DNA of 64,000 nt from Williamsia sp. 1138 (lineage in GTDB: Bacteria; Actinomycetota; Actinomycetes; Mycobacteriales; Mycobacteriaceae). The stretch is from the NCBI RefSeq assembly GCF_002095435.2, contig NZ_MJEJ02000052.1, positions 124,001-188,000 of the forward strand. Direction: 5' to 3'. A program made the position numbers and the translations under genes. Below are positions 17,154 through 25,104 of this stretch, in pieces (within the stretch, counting starts at the first letter, position 1; each line of letters opens with the position of its first letter). The notes under the pieces were generated by a model. That model was given only the letters and a program-made list of their open reading frames with translations, did not search any database and had not been told where the DNA came from.

Positions 17154-17231
17154 AATCTGCTCCACTTCCAGCAATCTGCTCCGGTTTCAGGGCGCTGGAA
17201 GTGGAGCGGATTGCTAGAAGTGGAGCAGATT
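17154..17231. repeat. palindromic intergenic repeat, family A, copy 1
   Basis: A 78-bp element with a perfect 15-bp inverted repeat at its ends (AATCTGCTCCACTTC at 17154-17168 against 17217-17231) and a second inner pair (CTCCACTTCCAGC against GCTGGAAGTGGAG). It lies between the convergent ends of the DUF3253 gene and the hypothetical gene 17237-17923. Family A has a second copy at 17961-18036. It could fold as a transcription terminator for both genes, but the sequence conservation between copies is higher than terminators need. Confidence 0.85.
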
Positions 17232-17236
17232 GGCGG

Positions 17237-17923
17237 TCATGACGGGCGAGGACCGAATTTGCGGTCGATCTCCTCGAGCGTTTCTTTCATCCGGGCCTCT
17301 ACCTCCAGGAAACGCGGAGGGTGCAGTCCGGTCTGGGTTTTGGCCAATCGAATGTTGTGGTCGTAGACGTGCGTACGCCACAAGGAGCACGTGTCCGAGA
17401 CCATTCCGACTATCTCGCACATGTTCCCGAGGATCCAAACCGCGATCTGATCGGGATTGCGGTCGTCGTACCAGCCCGATGCCTCGTCCAGGTATTTCAT
17501 GATCCAGCTCGACAATTGTTCGAGATGTTCCATGCAGAGGTCAGACCGTCGTCGGAGGGCTGCGATGCGCGATGCCTTGCGGGCTGTGGGGGACGGCATG
17601 GCAGGCCACGACCGAGGGGTCAGTCGTTCGGGCGCGTCACCGGCCCATCCGTGCCCGCCGACGTCGAGATCGCCGTGTTCGCGGTGTATCTCGACCAGCG
17701 TGCGGTAGTCGGACAGTACCTCGCACATGTTCTCGCCGAGCGCTACGCGTAGGTCTTCGAGTGTGCGATCCACGAGATGCGGGTCGAAGTCCCACATCGC
17801 TTCTCCGATGTTGCTGATTGCGCATCCGAGTAGTTCGCCGGCATGTGTCATCTGCCGGGCGGCATGGTCGGCTTCCTCCCAGCGTTCGAACTCCGGATCT
17901 TCTGGCCACAGGTGTTCTGTCAT
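17237..17923 (-). CDS. hypothetical protein between two family-A repeats
   Basis: 228-aa soluble protein without a recognised domain. It is largely helical and rich in Trp, Cys and acidic residues; notable segments are 'ARQMTHAGELLGCAISNIG', 'ENMCEVLSDYRTLVEIHRE' and 'IVGMVSDTCSLWRTHVYDH'. The N-terminus MTEHLWPEDPEFERWEEADH is strongly acidic. ATG start without a strong ribosome site. It is bracketed by nearly identical palindromic repeats (A1 at 17154 and A2 at 17961), suggesting it was inserted or duplicated as a cassette. No function is proposed. Confidence 0.72.
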   Translation of the reverse strand: MTEHLWPEDPEFERWEEADHAARQMTHAGELLGCAISNIGEAMWDFDPHLVDRTLEDLRVALGENMCEVLSDYRTLVEIHREHGDLDVGGHGWAGDAPERLTPRSWPAMPSPTARKASRIAALRRRSDLCMEHLEQLSSWIMKYLDEASGWYDDRNPDQIAVWILGNMCEIVGMVSDTCSLWRTHVYDHNIRLAKTQTGLHPPRFLEVEARMKETLEEIDRKFGPRPS

Positions 17924-17960
17924 GGCGGGAGGTTAACGACGTCGTCTGACGCCCGAGACA

Positions 17961-18036
17961 GATGCTCCACTTCTAGCAATGTGCTCCGGTTTCAGGGCCC
18001 TGGAAGTGGAGCATCTCGCTAGAAGTGGAGCAGATT
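17961..18036. repeat. palindromic intergenic repeat, family A, copy 2
   Basis: Second family-A element, about 88% identical to copy 1 and in the same orientation. The perfect 15-bp inverted repeat is TGCTCCACTTCTAGC (17963-17977) against 18018-18032, with the shared inner block 'GTGCTCCGGTTTCAGGG'. It lies between the start of the hypothetical gene (17923) and the end of the ClC gene (18048). Confidence 0.85.
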
Positions 18037-18047
18037 GCGCTGTGGGG

Positions 18048-19373
18048 TCAGGGTTTTGGCTTCTGGGCGGCAAGCATGCGCTCGCGCAGACTGTCGTAGA
18101 TCGGCGGTTCGCCCGCGAGCTGCGCGACCAGGACGGCGGCGGCGGTGGCCGCGATCATCGGCACGGTGACCGACGTGGTGGCGGTCATCTCTATGACGAT
18201 GACGACCCCGGTGATGGGTGCCCGGACGACGGCACCGAAGAACGCCGCCATCCCGACAAGCGCCATCCCGACGGTCAGCGTCGAATCGACGCCCGGGACA
18301 AACACCTCCGCGATGCCGACGAACAACACGCCCCAGAGCGCGCCGACCGCCAGCAGTGGCGCGAACAGACCGCCGGGCGTCGCCGAGGCGTACGACAGTG
18401 GGCCGGCGATCATCCGGACGGCGAGATACCCGGCGATCACCGGCAGCGCAATGGTCCCGCCGCCGATCAGCTTCTGCGCCAGGGTGTCGCCGCCGCCGGC
18501 TGTGAGCGGATCGATCGCCAACAGCGCCCCGATGACAGCGCCGATCGCCGCGGCCTTGACGAACGCGGGGACGCGGCGCACTCGGCCGACGAGGTCGAGC
18601 AGCCCCAGGATCACGCGGTTGTAGAAGATCCCCAACAGACCGGTCAGCAAACCGAAGACGACGAACACGGGGAGCAGCACGATCGAGGGGGAGTCGACCG
18701 GCCCGACGAGGAAGTCCGGCCGATCGCCCATGATGATTCGTGAGCACCCGACCCCCACTGCGACCGCGAGCAGCGTCGGGATGACGGTCCGCAACCGGAA
18801 GGTCTTGGTGACCTCCTCGAAGACGAACAGGGCACCACCGACAGGCGCGTTGAAGGCCACGGCCAACCCGGCACCGGCCACGGAGGTCTGCATCAGGCGC
18901 ATGTCGTCGTCATCGAGGTGAGCGCGGCGGCCGGCCTCGGCGCCGATGGTGGCTCCCATGTGGACCGTCGGTCCCTCGCGGCCCAGGATCATTCCGGAGC
19001 CGATCGACAGCAATCCACCGATGAACTTCGCGGGAAGCACCCGCAGTGGCGGCGGACCCGCTTCACCTCGGGAGACGGCCTCGACGTGCTGGATGCCGCT
19101 ACCCGCGGCGAGTGGGATCTGCCGGACGATGAGAGCGGCCAGTGCTGCACCGGTCGCGGTGATGGCTATGGGGATGAGCCAACCGGGTCCGGGCAGTTCG
19201 TGGGCCCACCGGAGCATCTCGACGCGCCATTCGTCGGCTTCGCGAAGACACCATCGAAAAGCGCCGCCGATGAAGCCGATGGCGATGCCGGCAACGATGG
19301 CCAAGCCACACAGGGTCATGAGTCCGCGCGTCGATTCGCCGGCCTGACCTGACCCTTCTGAGGGCTCCGCCAT
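18048..19373 (-). CDS. clcA: ClC-family chloride channel/antiporter
   Basis: Ten or more membrane segments in 441 aa. ClC selectivity-filter motifs are present: 'AAGSGIQHVEA' near residue 90 (GSGIP-like, with Gln for Pro), 'GREGPTVHMGA' near 130 with the gating Glu, 'NAPVGGALFVFEEV' near 175 with the Glu associated with proton transport in antiporters, and 'SATPGGLFAPLLA' near 335. These favour a Cl-/H+ antiporter rather than a channel. No C-terminal CBS domains. ATG with GGGGAG upstream. Transcribed toward repeat A2. Confidence 0.9.
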   Translation of the reverse strand: MAEPSEGSGQAGESTRGLMTLCGLAIVAGIAIGFIGGAFRWCLREADEWRVEMLRWAHELPGPGWLIPIAITATGAALAALIVRQIPLAAGSGIQHVEAVSRGEAGPPPLRVLPAKFIGGLLSIGSGMILGREGPTVHMGATIGAEAGRRAHLDDDDMRLMQTSVAGAGLAVAFNAPVGGALFVFEEVTKTFRLRTVIPTLLAVAVGVGCSRIIMGDRPDFLVGPVDSPSIVLLPVFVVFGLLTGLLGIFYNRVILGLLDLVGRVRRVPAFVKAAAIGAVIGALLAIDPLTAGGGDTLAQKLIGGGTIALPVIAGYLAVRMIAGPLSYASATPGGLFAPLLAVGALWGVLFVGIAEVFVPGVDSTLTVGMALVGMAAFFGAVVRAPITGVVIVIEMTATTSVTVPMIAATAAAVLVAQLAGEPPIYDSLRERMLAAQKPKP

Positions 19374-19479
19374 CTTTTCTCCCCAAGTGGCCGACGAACA
19401 CCCGCATCACCCGATGCGCGGTACCTGTAGTTGTATCAAGTGGTGCACCTGAGTTTTCGATGAGCAGAAGGGTGAATCC

Positions 19480-20154
19480 ATGACGTCGCCGTACCCGGTG
19501 CCGCAACCGGAACCGCCGCCCAGGGGTCCGTCGCGTGTGGTGATAGGCCTGTTGATCGCGCTCGCCGTGCTCGTGACCGTTGGCCTGGCGGTCGTGGCCA
19601 TCGGGATCGTCATGGAAAACGACGGAACCGCGAACCGCGGTAGGTCCACGGTCACGGTGGTCGAGACCCCGGCATCGGCTCAGCAGAGCCCAGCGACCTC
19701 CACGCCGAGCGGGTCTTCCAGCACCCCGTCGACCACGACGACGAAGCCCACGCGATCGCCGGCCGGTCTGTTCGACAACGCGCCGCTCTCACCGGGCCTC
19801 TGCCAGACAAACGGACTGTGCCGGTTGTCGAGCCCGACGGGCAACTTCATGTGTTACATCGACGCCGCGCGCGCCACGTGCACGTCGCCGCGGGGCGAGA
19901 AGCTCGTCAACGGACAAACCGTGAACGCGATCTCGGTTGACGAAGCGGGGAACACCGAGCTCGCGACCCTGTCTGCGGGATCGGAGAAACTCCTCGACAG
20001 ACCCGAGATCGGCAAGCACGTCTTTCCGTACGGAAATCAGGTGTCTGCGTTCGGATTCACCTGTGCCGTGGGCGAATCGACCGGCGTCAGTTGCCGGCAG
20101 GACAGCAGTGGTAAGGGATTCAGTGTGACGAGGCAAGACTATTTCTTTTTCTGA
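19480..20154 (+). CDS. membrane-anchored secreted hypothetical protein
   Basis: 224 aa: a proline-rich cytoplasmic start (MTSPYPVPQPEPPPRG), one transmembrane helix at about 19-45, a Ser/Thr/Pro linker (about 60-95, probably exposed in the wall) and a C-terminal domain with several Cys ('CQTNGLCRLSSPTGNFMCYI', 'CTSPRGEK', 'GFTCAVGE', 'VSCRQ') that could form disulfides outside the cell. AGAAGG lies before the ATG. The domain resembles small extracytoplasmic proteins of mycobacteria and relatives; function unknown. Confidence 0.78.
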   Translation: MTSPYPVPQPEPPPRGPSRVVIGLLIALAVLVTVGLAVVAIGIVMENDGTANRGRSTVTVVETPASAQQSPATSTPSGSSSTPSTTTTKPTRSPAGLFDNAPLSPGLCQTNGLCRLSSPTGNFMCYIDAARATCTSPRGEKLVNGQTVNAISVDEAGNTELATLSAGSEKLLDRPEIGKHVFPYGNQVSAFGFTCAVGESTGVSCRQDSSGKGFSVTRQDYFFF

Positions 20155-20824
20155 CCCGCACGTACTGGATGATCCGGTAGCGGCCTCCCTCAACGGCTTT
20201 CACGCGCATCTCGCCGAGAAGTCGGGCCGGGTGCTGCGTTACCCGGCTGATGTCTCGCCCTTCATGGCTGTCCCGGCGGATCCGACACCGCAGGATTGGG
20301 CGAACGCGCTGTCGCTGATCGGGGCGGGGCACGCGATCGTCTTCGCGCCGTCGCCACTGACCCCGTCGATCCCCGCGGTGTCGCAGGGTCTGGGGTTGGT
20401 CCAGATGGTCGCGCGTGACGTCGCAGGTGCCCTCGATCCCGAGGTGGAGCAACTGACGTACGCGGACGTCCCCGAGATCCTCGCGCTCACGGCGCTGACG
20501 AAACCCGGCCCGTTCCTCGACCGCACGATCGAACTCGGCAACTATTACGGCCTGCGCTCCGACGGACACCTGGTCGCGATGGCGGGGGAACGGATGCGGG
20601 CGCCGGGCTGGACCGAGATCAGTGCCATCTGCACCGCGCCCGAACATCGCGGCAAAGGGTTGTCGGTGCGGCTGATTCGGACGCTCGTGCATCACATCAA
20701 CGACAGAGGCGAGCAGGTTTTCCTGCACGCTGTCGAGTCGAATCCGGCCATCGGTCTCTACGAGTCACTGGGGTTCGAGGTGAGACGTCGCCTCGTCGGG
20801 ACATCCCTCTCCGCGTCCACCTGA
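20141..20824 (+). CDS. GNAT N-acetyltransferase, unusual start
   Basis: GCN5-type acetyltransferase: 'GHLVAMAGERMRAPGWTEIS' and the acetyl-CoA motif 'AICTAPEHRGKGLSVRLI', ending 'HAVESNPAIGLYESLGFEV'. Homology-like sequence ('VLDDPVAASLNGFHAHLAE') extends upstream of the first usual start, GTG at 20231, yet there is no ATG, GTG or TTG in frame after the stop at 20126. I mark an ATT at 20141 because GAGG lies 7 nt upstream; CTG at 20165 or an indel are alternatives. The gene overlaps the 3' end of the preceding gene by 14 bp. Substrate unknown. Confidence 0.65.
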   Translation: MSFSDPHVLDDPVAASLNGFHAHLAEKSGRVLRYPADVSPFMAVPADPTPQDWANALSLIGAGHAIVFAPSPLTPSIPAVSQGLGLVQMVARDVAGALDPEVEQLTYADVPEILALTALTKPGPFLDRTIELGNYYGLRSDGHLVAMAGERMRAPGWTEISAICTAPEHRGKGLSVRLIRTLVHHINDRGEQVFLHAVESNPAIGLYESLGFEVRRRLVGTSLSAST

Positions 20825-20897
20825 CCCAGGCGACGGGTTGGCCTGCACGAACGCCGGCCACTGCTCATGATCGACCGGCGGATGGCACAGTCGTGGG

Positions 20898-21749
20898 GTG
20901 ACGACTTTCGACCAATCAGGTACGTACGTGGTGATCGGCGCGACCGGCGCGCAGGGCGGCGCTGTCGCAGCGGCTTTGTTGAGCCGGGGTCTGCCTGTTC
21001 GGGCTGTGGTGCGGCGACCGGATTCAGCAGGTGCGCTGCGCCTGGCCGACCGTGGCGCCGATCTCGCCGTGGCCGATCTCGATGATGCGCAGTCACTGGC
21101 CGCCGCGTTCGCGGGCGCCGCCGGCGTGTTCGCCCTGACGACCCCGTTCGAGCGCGGTCCGGAGGAAGAGGTGACGCAGGGGCGGTCGATCCTCGATGCC
21201 GCGTCGAGCGCGGGCGTCGGGCACCTGGTGTTCTCATCTGTCGCCAGTGCCGACCAGCACACCGGGGTTCCGCACTTCGAGAGCAAGGTGGTCGTAGAGG
21301 CCGCATTGGCTGAGTCCGGGATTGCGCACACGATCGTCGGACCGACGTACTTCTACGACAACCTGCTGGGCGGTATCGACCAGGTCCAGCAGGGTGTGCT
21401 CGACTTGCCGCTGCCTCCGGACGTCCCTCTGCAGCAGTTGTCGCGTCGCGATCTGGGTGAGTTCGTCGCGACCGTGTTCGCCGATCCGCAGCGCTTCCTC
21501 GGGGTGCGCATCGACATCGCCTCCGACAATCCGACGCCGACGCAGATGGCCGCGTCCCTGAGTCGGCGGCTCGGGCGAGAGGTGCGGCTGCACAGCGGTG
21601 ATCCGGCTCAGATCGAGTCTCCGGACATGCGGGCGATGTTCGGGTTTCTCGCGGCCACCGGGTACTCCGCCGACCTGTCGGGTCTGCGGCAGAACTTTCC
21701 CGAAGTGGGCTGGCAGTCCTTCGACGCCTGGGTCGATCAAGCCCTGTGA
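20898..21749 (+). CDS. NmrA-like NAD(P)-binding protein
   Basis: 283-aa atypical short-chain dehydrogenase of the NmrA group. 'YVVIGATGAQGGAVAAALL' near residue 10 is the dinucleotide-binding loop; 'HLVFSSVASADQHTGVPHF' near 115-135 and 'SKVVVEAALAESGIAHTIV' follow the family order. The usual active-site Tyr is absent, as in NmrA proteins that sense the NAD(P) redox state or reduce quinones and isoflavones. GTG start with a weak ribosome site; ends 67 nt before the CofH-like gene. Confidence 0.82.
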   Translation: MTTFDQSGTYVVIGATGAQGGAVAAALLSRGLPVRAVVRRPDSAGALRLADRGADLAVADLDDAQSLAAAFAGAAGVFALTTPFERGPEEEVTQGRSILDAASSAGVGHLVFSSVASADQHTGVPHFESKVVVEAALAESGIAHTIVGPTYFYDNLLGGIDQVQQGVLDLPLPPDVPLQQLSRRDLGEFVATVFADPQRFLGVRIDIASDNPTPTQMAASLSRRLGREVRLHSGDPAQIESPDMRAMFGFLAATGYSADLSGLRQNFPEVGWQSFDAWVDQAL

Positions 21750-21816
21750 GCTCTGGGTGAATGCGTATCGGGGCACTTGGACGAAGGCCGCGCGTGGCTC
21801 GATCTAGAGTCGTGGG

Positions 21817-22935
21817 ATGACGTTGCGTAGTTCCTGGGCCGAAGACAGTCGGCTACCCGGGAATCAGGTGGCGCCGGTCCTGCGGTCGCTCGTGGCCGAC
21901 CCGTCGTCGCTGGAGGATGGGCAGTGGGCCATTCTATTGGGTGCTCAGGGCCCTGAGCTGGACGAACTCTGCGCCATCGCAGATTCTGCCCGTCGCGACG
22001 TGGTGGGTGACGAGCTGACGTTCGTGGCCAACCGCAACCTGGAGACCGGTGCGGTGATCGGGTCGGGCGCAGAGGCGTCGCTCGAGGACCTCGTCGCCGA
22101 GGCCTGGACGCTCGGTGCGACCGAGATCTGTTTGCAGGGCCCGGTACCGCAGTCCGAGTCGGCAGACGCCTACCTCGGTGTGGTCAGGAGCATCCGAGCC
22201 GCTGCCCCCGATCTGCACCTGCATGCCTACCGGGTGCCCGAGGTCCGAGACGCGGCGAGCAGGCTGAGCCTCACGCCTCGCCAATTCCTGGAGGCGGCAC
22301 GCGACGCCGGTGTCGGGACGGTGCCGGGTACCGCCGCCCAGGTGCTCGACGACGAGGTGCGAGAAGTCCTGAGCCCGGGCGGCCTGTCGGTGGCGGAATG
22401 GGTCGAGACCATCACCACCGCGCACGACGTCGGTCTCCGATCGACCGCGACGATGCTCTACGGCCATGTCGAACGACCGGAGCAGCAGATCGCGCACCTG
22501 CGACTGCTCGTCGACATCCAACGGCAGACCGGTGGGTTCACCGAATTGATCCTGATGCCGCTGCTCCCCGAGAACGCGCCGCCGCATCTGCGGGCCGGGG
22601 CGGTGCGGGGACCTTCGCCGTACGAGACGCGGGCCCTGCATGCGGTAGCTCGGTTGCTGACCGTCGGTGCCATCGATCACCTGCAGGCCGCGTGGACCAA
22701 ACTCGATGACGTCTCGCTGGACGCCGTGCTCCGCGGCGGCGCCGACGACGTCGGAGGCGTCCTGATCGACGGCAGCCTGAGGCCGGACGCCGGCCCCGAG
22801 AGTGGGCGGCAACTGGTGCCCGCCCGCGTTGGTGAGCTCGCCGCGGCGCTGGGTCGGACAACACGTCAGCGCACCACTCTGTACGAGACCGCCCCCGACG
22901 AGCGGCAAACCGTGCTCCAGAAGGTGTTCGCGTGA
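21817..22935 (+). CDS. CofH/FbiC-like protein lacking the radical-SAM cluster motif
   Basis: 372-aa protein that follows the C-terminal (CofH) half of F420-precursor synthase FbiC: 'DVVGDELTFVANRNLETG', 'EAWTLGATEICLQGP', 'GTVPGTAAQVLDDEVREVL', 'TTAHDVGLRSTATMLYGHVE', 'QTGGFTELILMPLLP' and 'GGADDVGGVLID'. Where FbiC has CX3CX2C just after 'RNI/L', this protein has 'ETGAVIGSGAEAS' and no cysteines; only two Cys are visible overall. It therefore cannot bind the usual [4Fe-4S] cluster. Its stop overlaps the monooxygenase start (GTGA), so the two are coupled. Perhaps it is a non-catalytic binding or scaffold protein. Confidence 0.8.
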   Translation: MTLRSSWAEDSRLPGNQVAPVLRSLVADPSSLEDGQWAILLGAQGPELDELCAIADSARRDVVGDELTFVANRNLETGAVIGSGAEASLEDLVAEAWTLGATEICLQGPVPQSESADAYLGVVRSIRAAAPDLHLHAYRVPEVRDAASRLSLTPRQFLEAARDAGVGTVPGTAAQVLDDEVREVLSPGGLSVAEWVETITTAHDVGLRSTATMLYGHVERPEQQIAHLRLLVDIQRQTGGFTELILMPLLPENAPPHLRAGAVRGPSPYETRALHAVARLLTVGAIDHLQAAWTKLDDVSLDAVLRGGADDVGGVLIDGSLRPDAGPESGRQLVPARVGELAAALGRTTRQRTTLYETAPDERQTVLQKVFA

Positions 22936-24428
22936 GCGGGCCGTTGCCCGAGTACGTCGACGTCGCGATCGTCGGCGCGGGGTTCGCCGGACTGGGTATG
23001 GCCATCCGTACCGCCAGGCGCGGAAGCGAGAGCTTCGTGGTTCTCGAACGTGGCGACTCTGTCGGCGGCACCTGGCGTGACAACAGGTATCCGGGCGTCT
23101 CCTGCGACGTGCCGGCGCATGTGTACTCGTACTCGTTCCGGCCACCAGGGGATTGGGATTCGCTGTTCGCCGAAGGCGCCGCGATCCACGACTATCTCGA
23201 GCAGGCGGCCACTGACGAGGGAATTCGTCCCCATCTGCACCTGAACGTCGACGTCACCGAGACCCGTTGGTTGCCCGACGAACTCTGCTGGTCGGTCTCG
23301 AGCACCGCAGGCGAGTTGCGCGCGCGGGTCCTGGTCGTCGCCGTCGGGCGCCTGGCGAACCCCATGGTGCCGGAGTTCGACGGCGCCCAGTCGTTCCCGG
23401 GCAAGGTCTTCCACACCGCTCAATGGGACAGCGAGGCGCCGATCGACGGCGCCCGCGTCGGAGTGGTGGGGACCGGTGCCTCGGCGGTCCAGCTGGTCCC
23501 CGAACTCGCCCGGCGGGCAGGGGAGTTGGTGGTCTTCTCGCGTTCGGCGCCCTACGTCGTCCCGCGCGGCGATCGGGAATACAGCCCGGCAGAGCGAGAA
23601 CATCTGCGCGTCAAGGCGAACGCGGATCGGTTGCGGGCGGAGTTGTTCGAAGAAGCCGACAAGGCGTTTGCTCAGAGGCGGGGTCTGCACCCTGCCATCG
23701 ACGAGATCCGTGACCGCGCGCTCGGTCATCTCCACGCGCAGGTGAGCGACCCCCGTCTGCGCGCCGACCTCACCCCGCACTACGAGATCGGTTGCAAGCG
23801 AATACTGCTCAGCGACGAGTTCTTTCCCACCATGACCAGATCGCACGTCACGCTCGAGCCGTCGGCGCTGGCGAAGTTCGATGGATCGCGGGCCGTCGCC
23901 GCCAGCGGGAACTCGTATGAGCTGGACACGGTCGTGTTGGCAACGGGATTCGAGGCCGCGCGCCCGGAGTTCGCCACCCGGATCGTGGGTGTCGGCGGTG
24001 AGCGTCTCTCGGAGCACTGGCAGGCGGGCATGGTGTCGTACGCGTCGACCGCAGTCAGCGGCTATCCGAACATGTTCGTACTGGACGGGCCCAACGCCGC
24101 GCTCGGCCACAACTCGGCGATCTTCATGATCGAGACGCAGATCGACTACGTCCTCGGTGCGATGGATCACCTGACCGCGGGTGGTCCGATCGCCCTCGAG
24201 GTGATGGCCGCGGCCGAACAGGCCTACACCCGGGAGATCGACGAGCGTAGTGCCTCGACGGTCTGGCTCAGCGGTTGCAGCAGTTGGTATCTCGATCCAC
24301 TCAGCCGCCGGCTCACGCTGCTGTGGCCGGGTACGGGTCAGTCGTTCCGAGACCGCAACGGGACGTTCGACCCCTACCACTACGAGCGCGTCTGGGCTCC
24401 GGACTGGGTGGACCTTCCGGTCAGCTGA
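22932..24428 (+). CDS. flavin-binding monooxygenase (Baeyer-Villiger type)
   Basis: 498-aa FAD/NADPH enzyme. 'VAIVGAGFAGLGMAI' near residue 11 binds FAD, 'GGTWRDNRYPGVSCDVPAH' near 46-64 is the typical BVMO stretch, 'FPGKVFHTAQWD' near 155-166 matches the BVMO fingerprint FxGxxxHTxxW(P/D), and 'VGVVGTGASAVQ' binds NADPH. It should insert oxygen next to a ketone or oxidise a heteroatom. GTG start, translationally coupled to the CofH-like gene. Ends 91 nt before the CMD gene and its promoter. Substrate unknown. Confidence 0.9.
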   Translation: MSGPLPEYVDVAIVGAGFAGLGMAIRTARRGSESFVVLERGDSVGGTWRDNRYPGVSCDVPAHVYSYSFRPPGDWDSLFAEGAAIHDYLEQAATDEGIRPHLHLNVDVTETRWLPDELCWSVSSTAGELRARVLVVAVGRLANPMVPEFDGAQSFPGKVFHTAQWDSEAPIDGARVGVVGTGASAVQLVPELARRAGELVVFSRSAPYVVPRGDREYSPAEREHLRVKANADRLRAELFEEADKAFAQRRGLHPAIDEIRDRALGHLHAQVSDPRLRADLTPHYEIGCKRILLSDEFFPTMTRSHVTLEPSALAKFDGSRAVAASGNSYELDTVVLATGFEAARPEFATRIVGVGGERLSEHWQAGMVSYASTAVSGYPNMFVLDGPNAALGHNSAIFMIETQIDYVLGAMDHLTAGGPIALEVMAAAEQAYTREIDERSASTVWLSGCSSWYLDPLSRRLTLLWPGTGQSFRDRNGTFDPYHYERVWAPDWVDLPVS

Positions 24429-24446
24429 GCCCACGGCGGTATCGGC

Positions 24447-24473
24447 TGTCACGTTTCGGCGAGCTGTCTCGTC
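24447..24473 (+). promoter_or_regulatory. ECF41-type promoter
   Basis: TGTCACG (24447-24453), exactly 16 nt, then CGTC (24470-24473). The reported ECF41 target consensus is TGTCACA-N16-CGTC, so only the last base of the -35 element differs. It lies 46 nt upstream of the CMD-family gene, and an ECF41 sigma factor gene is next to that gene, which is the known arrangement of the group. Confidence 0.8.
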
Positions 24474-24519
24474 TCCCTGGTAGCGGCGCACCGGGCGCCG
24501 GCACAGGGAGGAGTCCACA

Positions 24520-25104
24520 GTGACACGGATACCGGCAGTAACTCCAGCGCAGGCCGGCTTCATGGTCAGAGGAACCTATCGATACGCCGCGCGCAGATTC
24601 GGTTCGGTGCCCGAACCGATGGCGGTATACGCGCATCACCCCGGCTTGTTGATGGCATTCGGGGTCAGCGAGACCGCGGTCGAGAAGGCGTCGACGGCCT
24701 TGCCCGCGAACATCCGGGAAATCGCGGTGTACCGGGTGGCGTGGACCGTCGGTTGTTCGTGGTGCGTCGACTTCGGGGCCATGTTGCAGCGTCTCGATGA
24801 TCTTGATGTCGATCGACTCGAGCACATCGCCGACTACGAGACCTCACCGCTTTACACCGACGACGAACGCGCCGTGATCGCCTACGCGGATGCGATGACC
24901 GCGACGCCGATGACGGTGACGGACGAGCAGGTCGCTGACCTGCAGCGGCGGTTCGGGAACAAGGGCGTCATCGAGCTCACCTATCAGATAGGACTGGAGA
25001 ACCAGCGCGCCCGCGTCAACGCGGCACTCGGCATCACCGATCAGGGCTTTTCGACCGACTCTTGCCGGGTGCCGTGGGCTGATGAGGCGGACGCGACGAG
25101 CTGA
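24520..25104 (+). CDS. carboxymuconolactone decarboxylase (CMD/AhpD) family protein
   Basis: 194-aa helical protein with the AhpD-like redox motif 'GCSWCVDFGAM' (CxxC near residues 86-89, His replaced further on). This is the 'C' of the COE genes (CMD, oxidoreductase, epimerase) that accompany ECF41 sigma factors. GTG start with GGAGG upstream. Preceded by an ECF41 promoter; its 3' end overlaps the convergent sigma gene by 64 bp. A peroxide- or thiol-linked redox role is likely, but no substrate is known for the group. Confidence 0.88.
   Translation: MTRIPAVTPAQAGFMVRGTYRYAARRFGSVPEPMAVYAHHPGLLMAFGVSETAVEKASTALPANIREIAVYRVAWTVGCSWCVDFGAMLQRLDDLDVDRLEHIADYETSPLYTDDERAVIAYADAMTATPMTVTDEQVADLQRRFGNKGVIELTYQIGLENQRARVNAALGITDQGFSTDSCRVPWADEADATS

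Noticed and set aside
17154-18036. Family-A repeats as CRISPR or as insertion-sequence ends
   Set aside because: Only two copies, 0.8 kb apart, no spacer ladder, no cas genes; both copies are in the same orientation and the enclosed gene is not a transposase, so not a classical IS.
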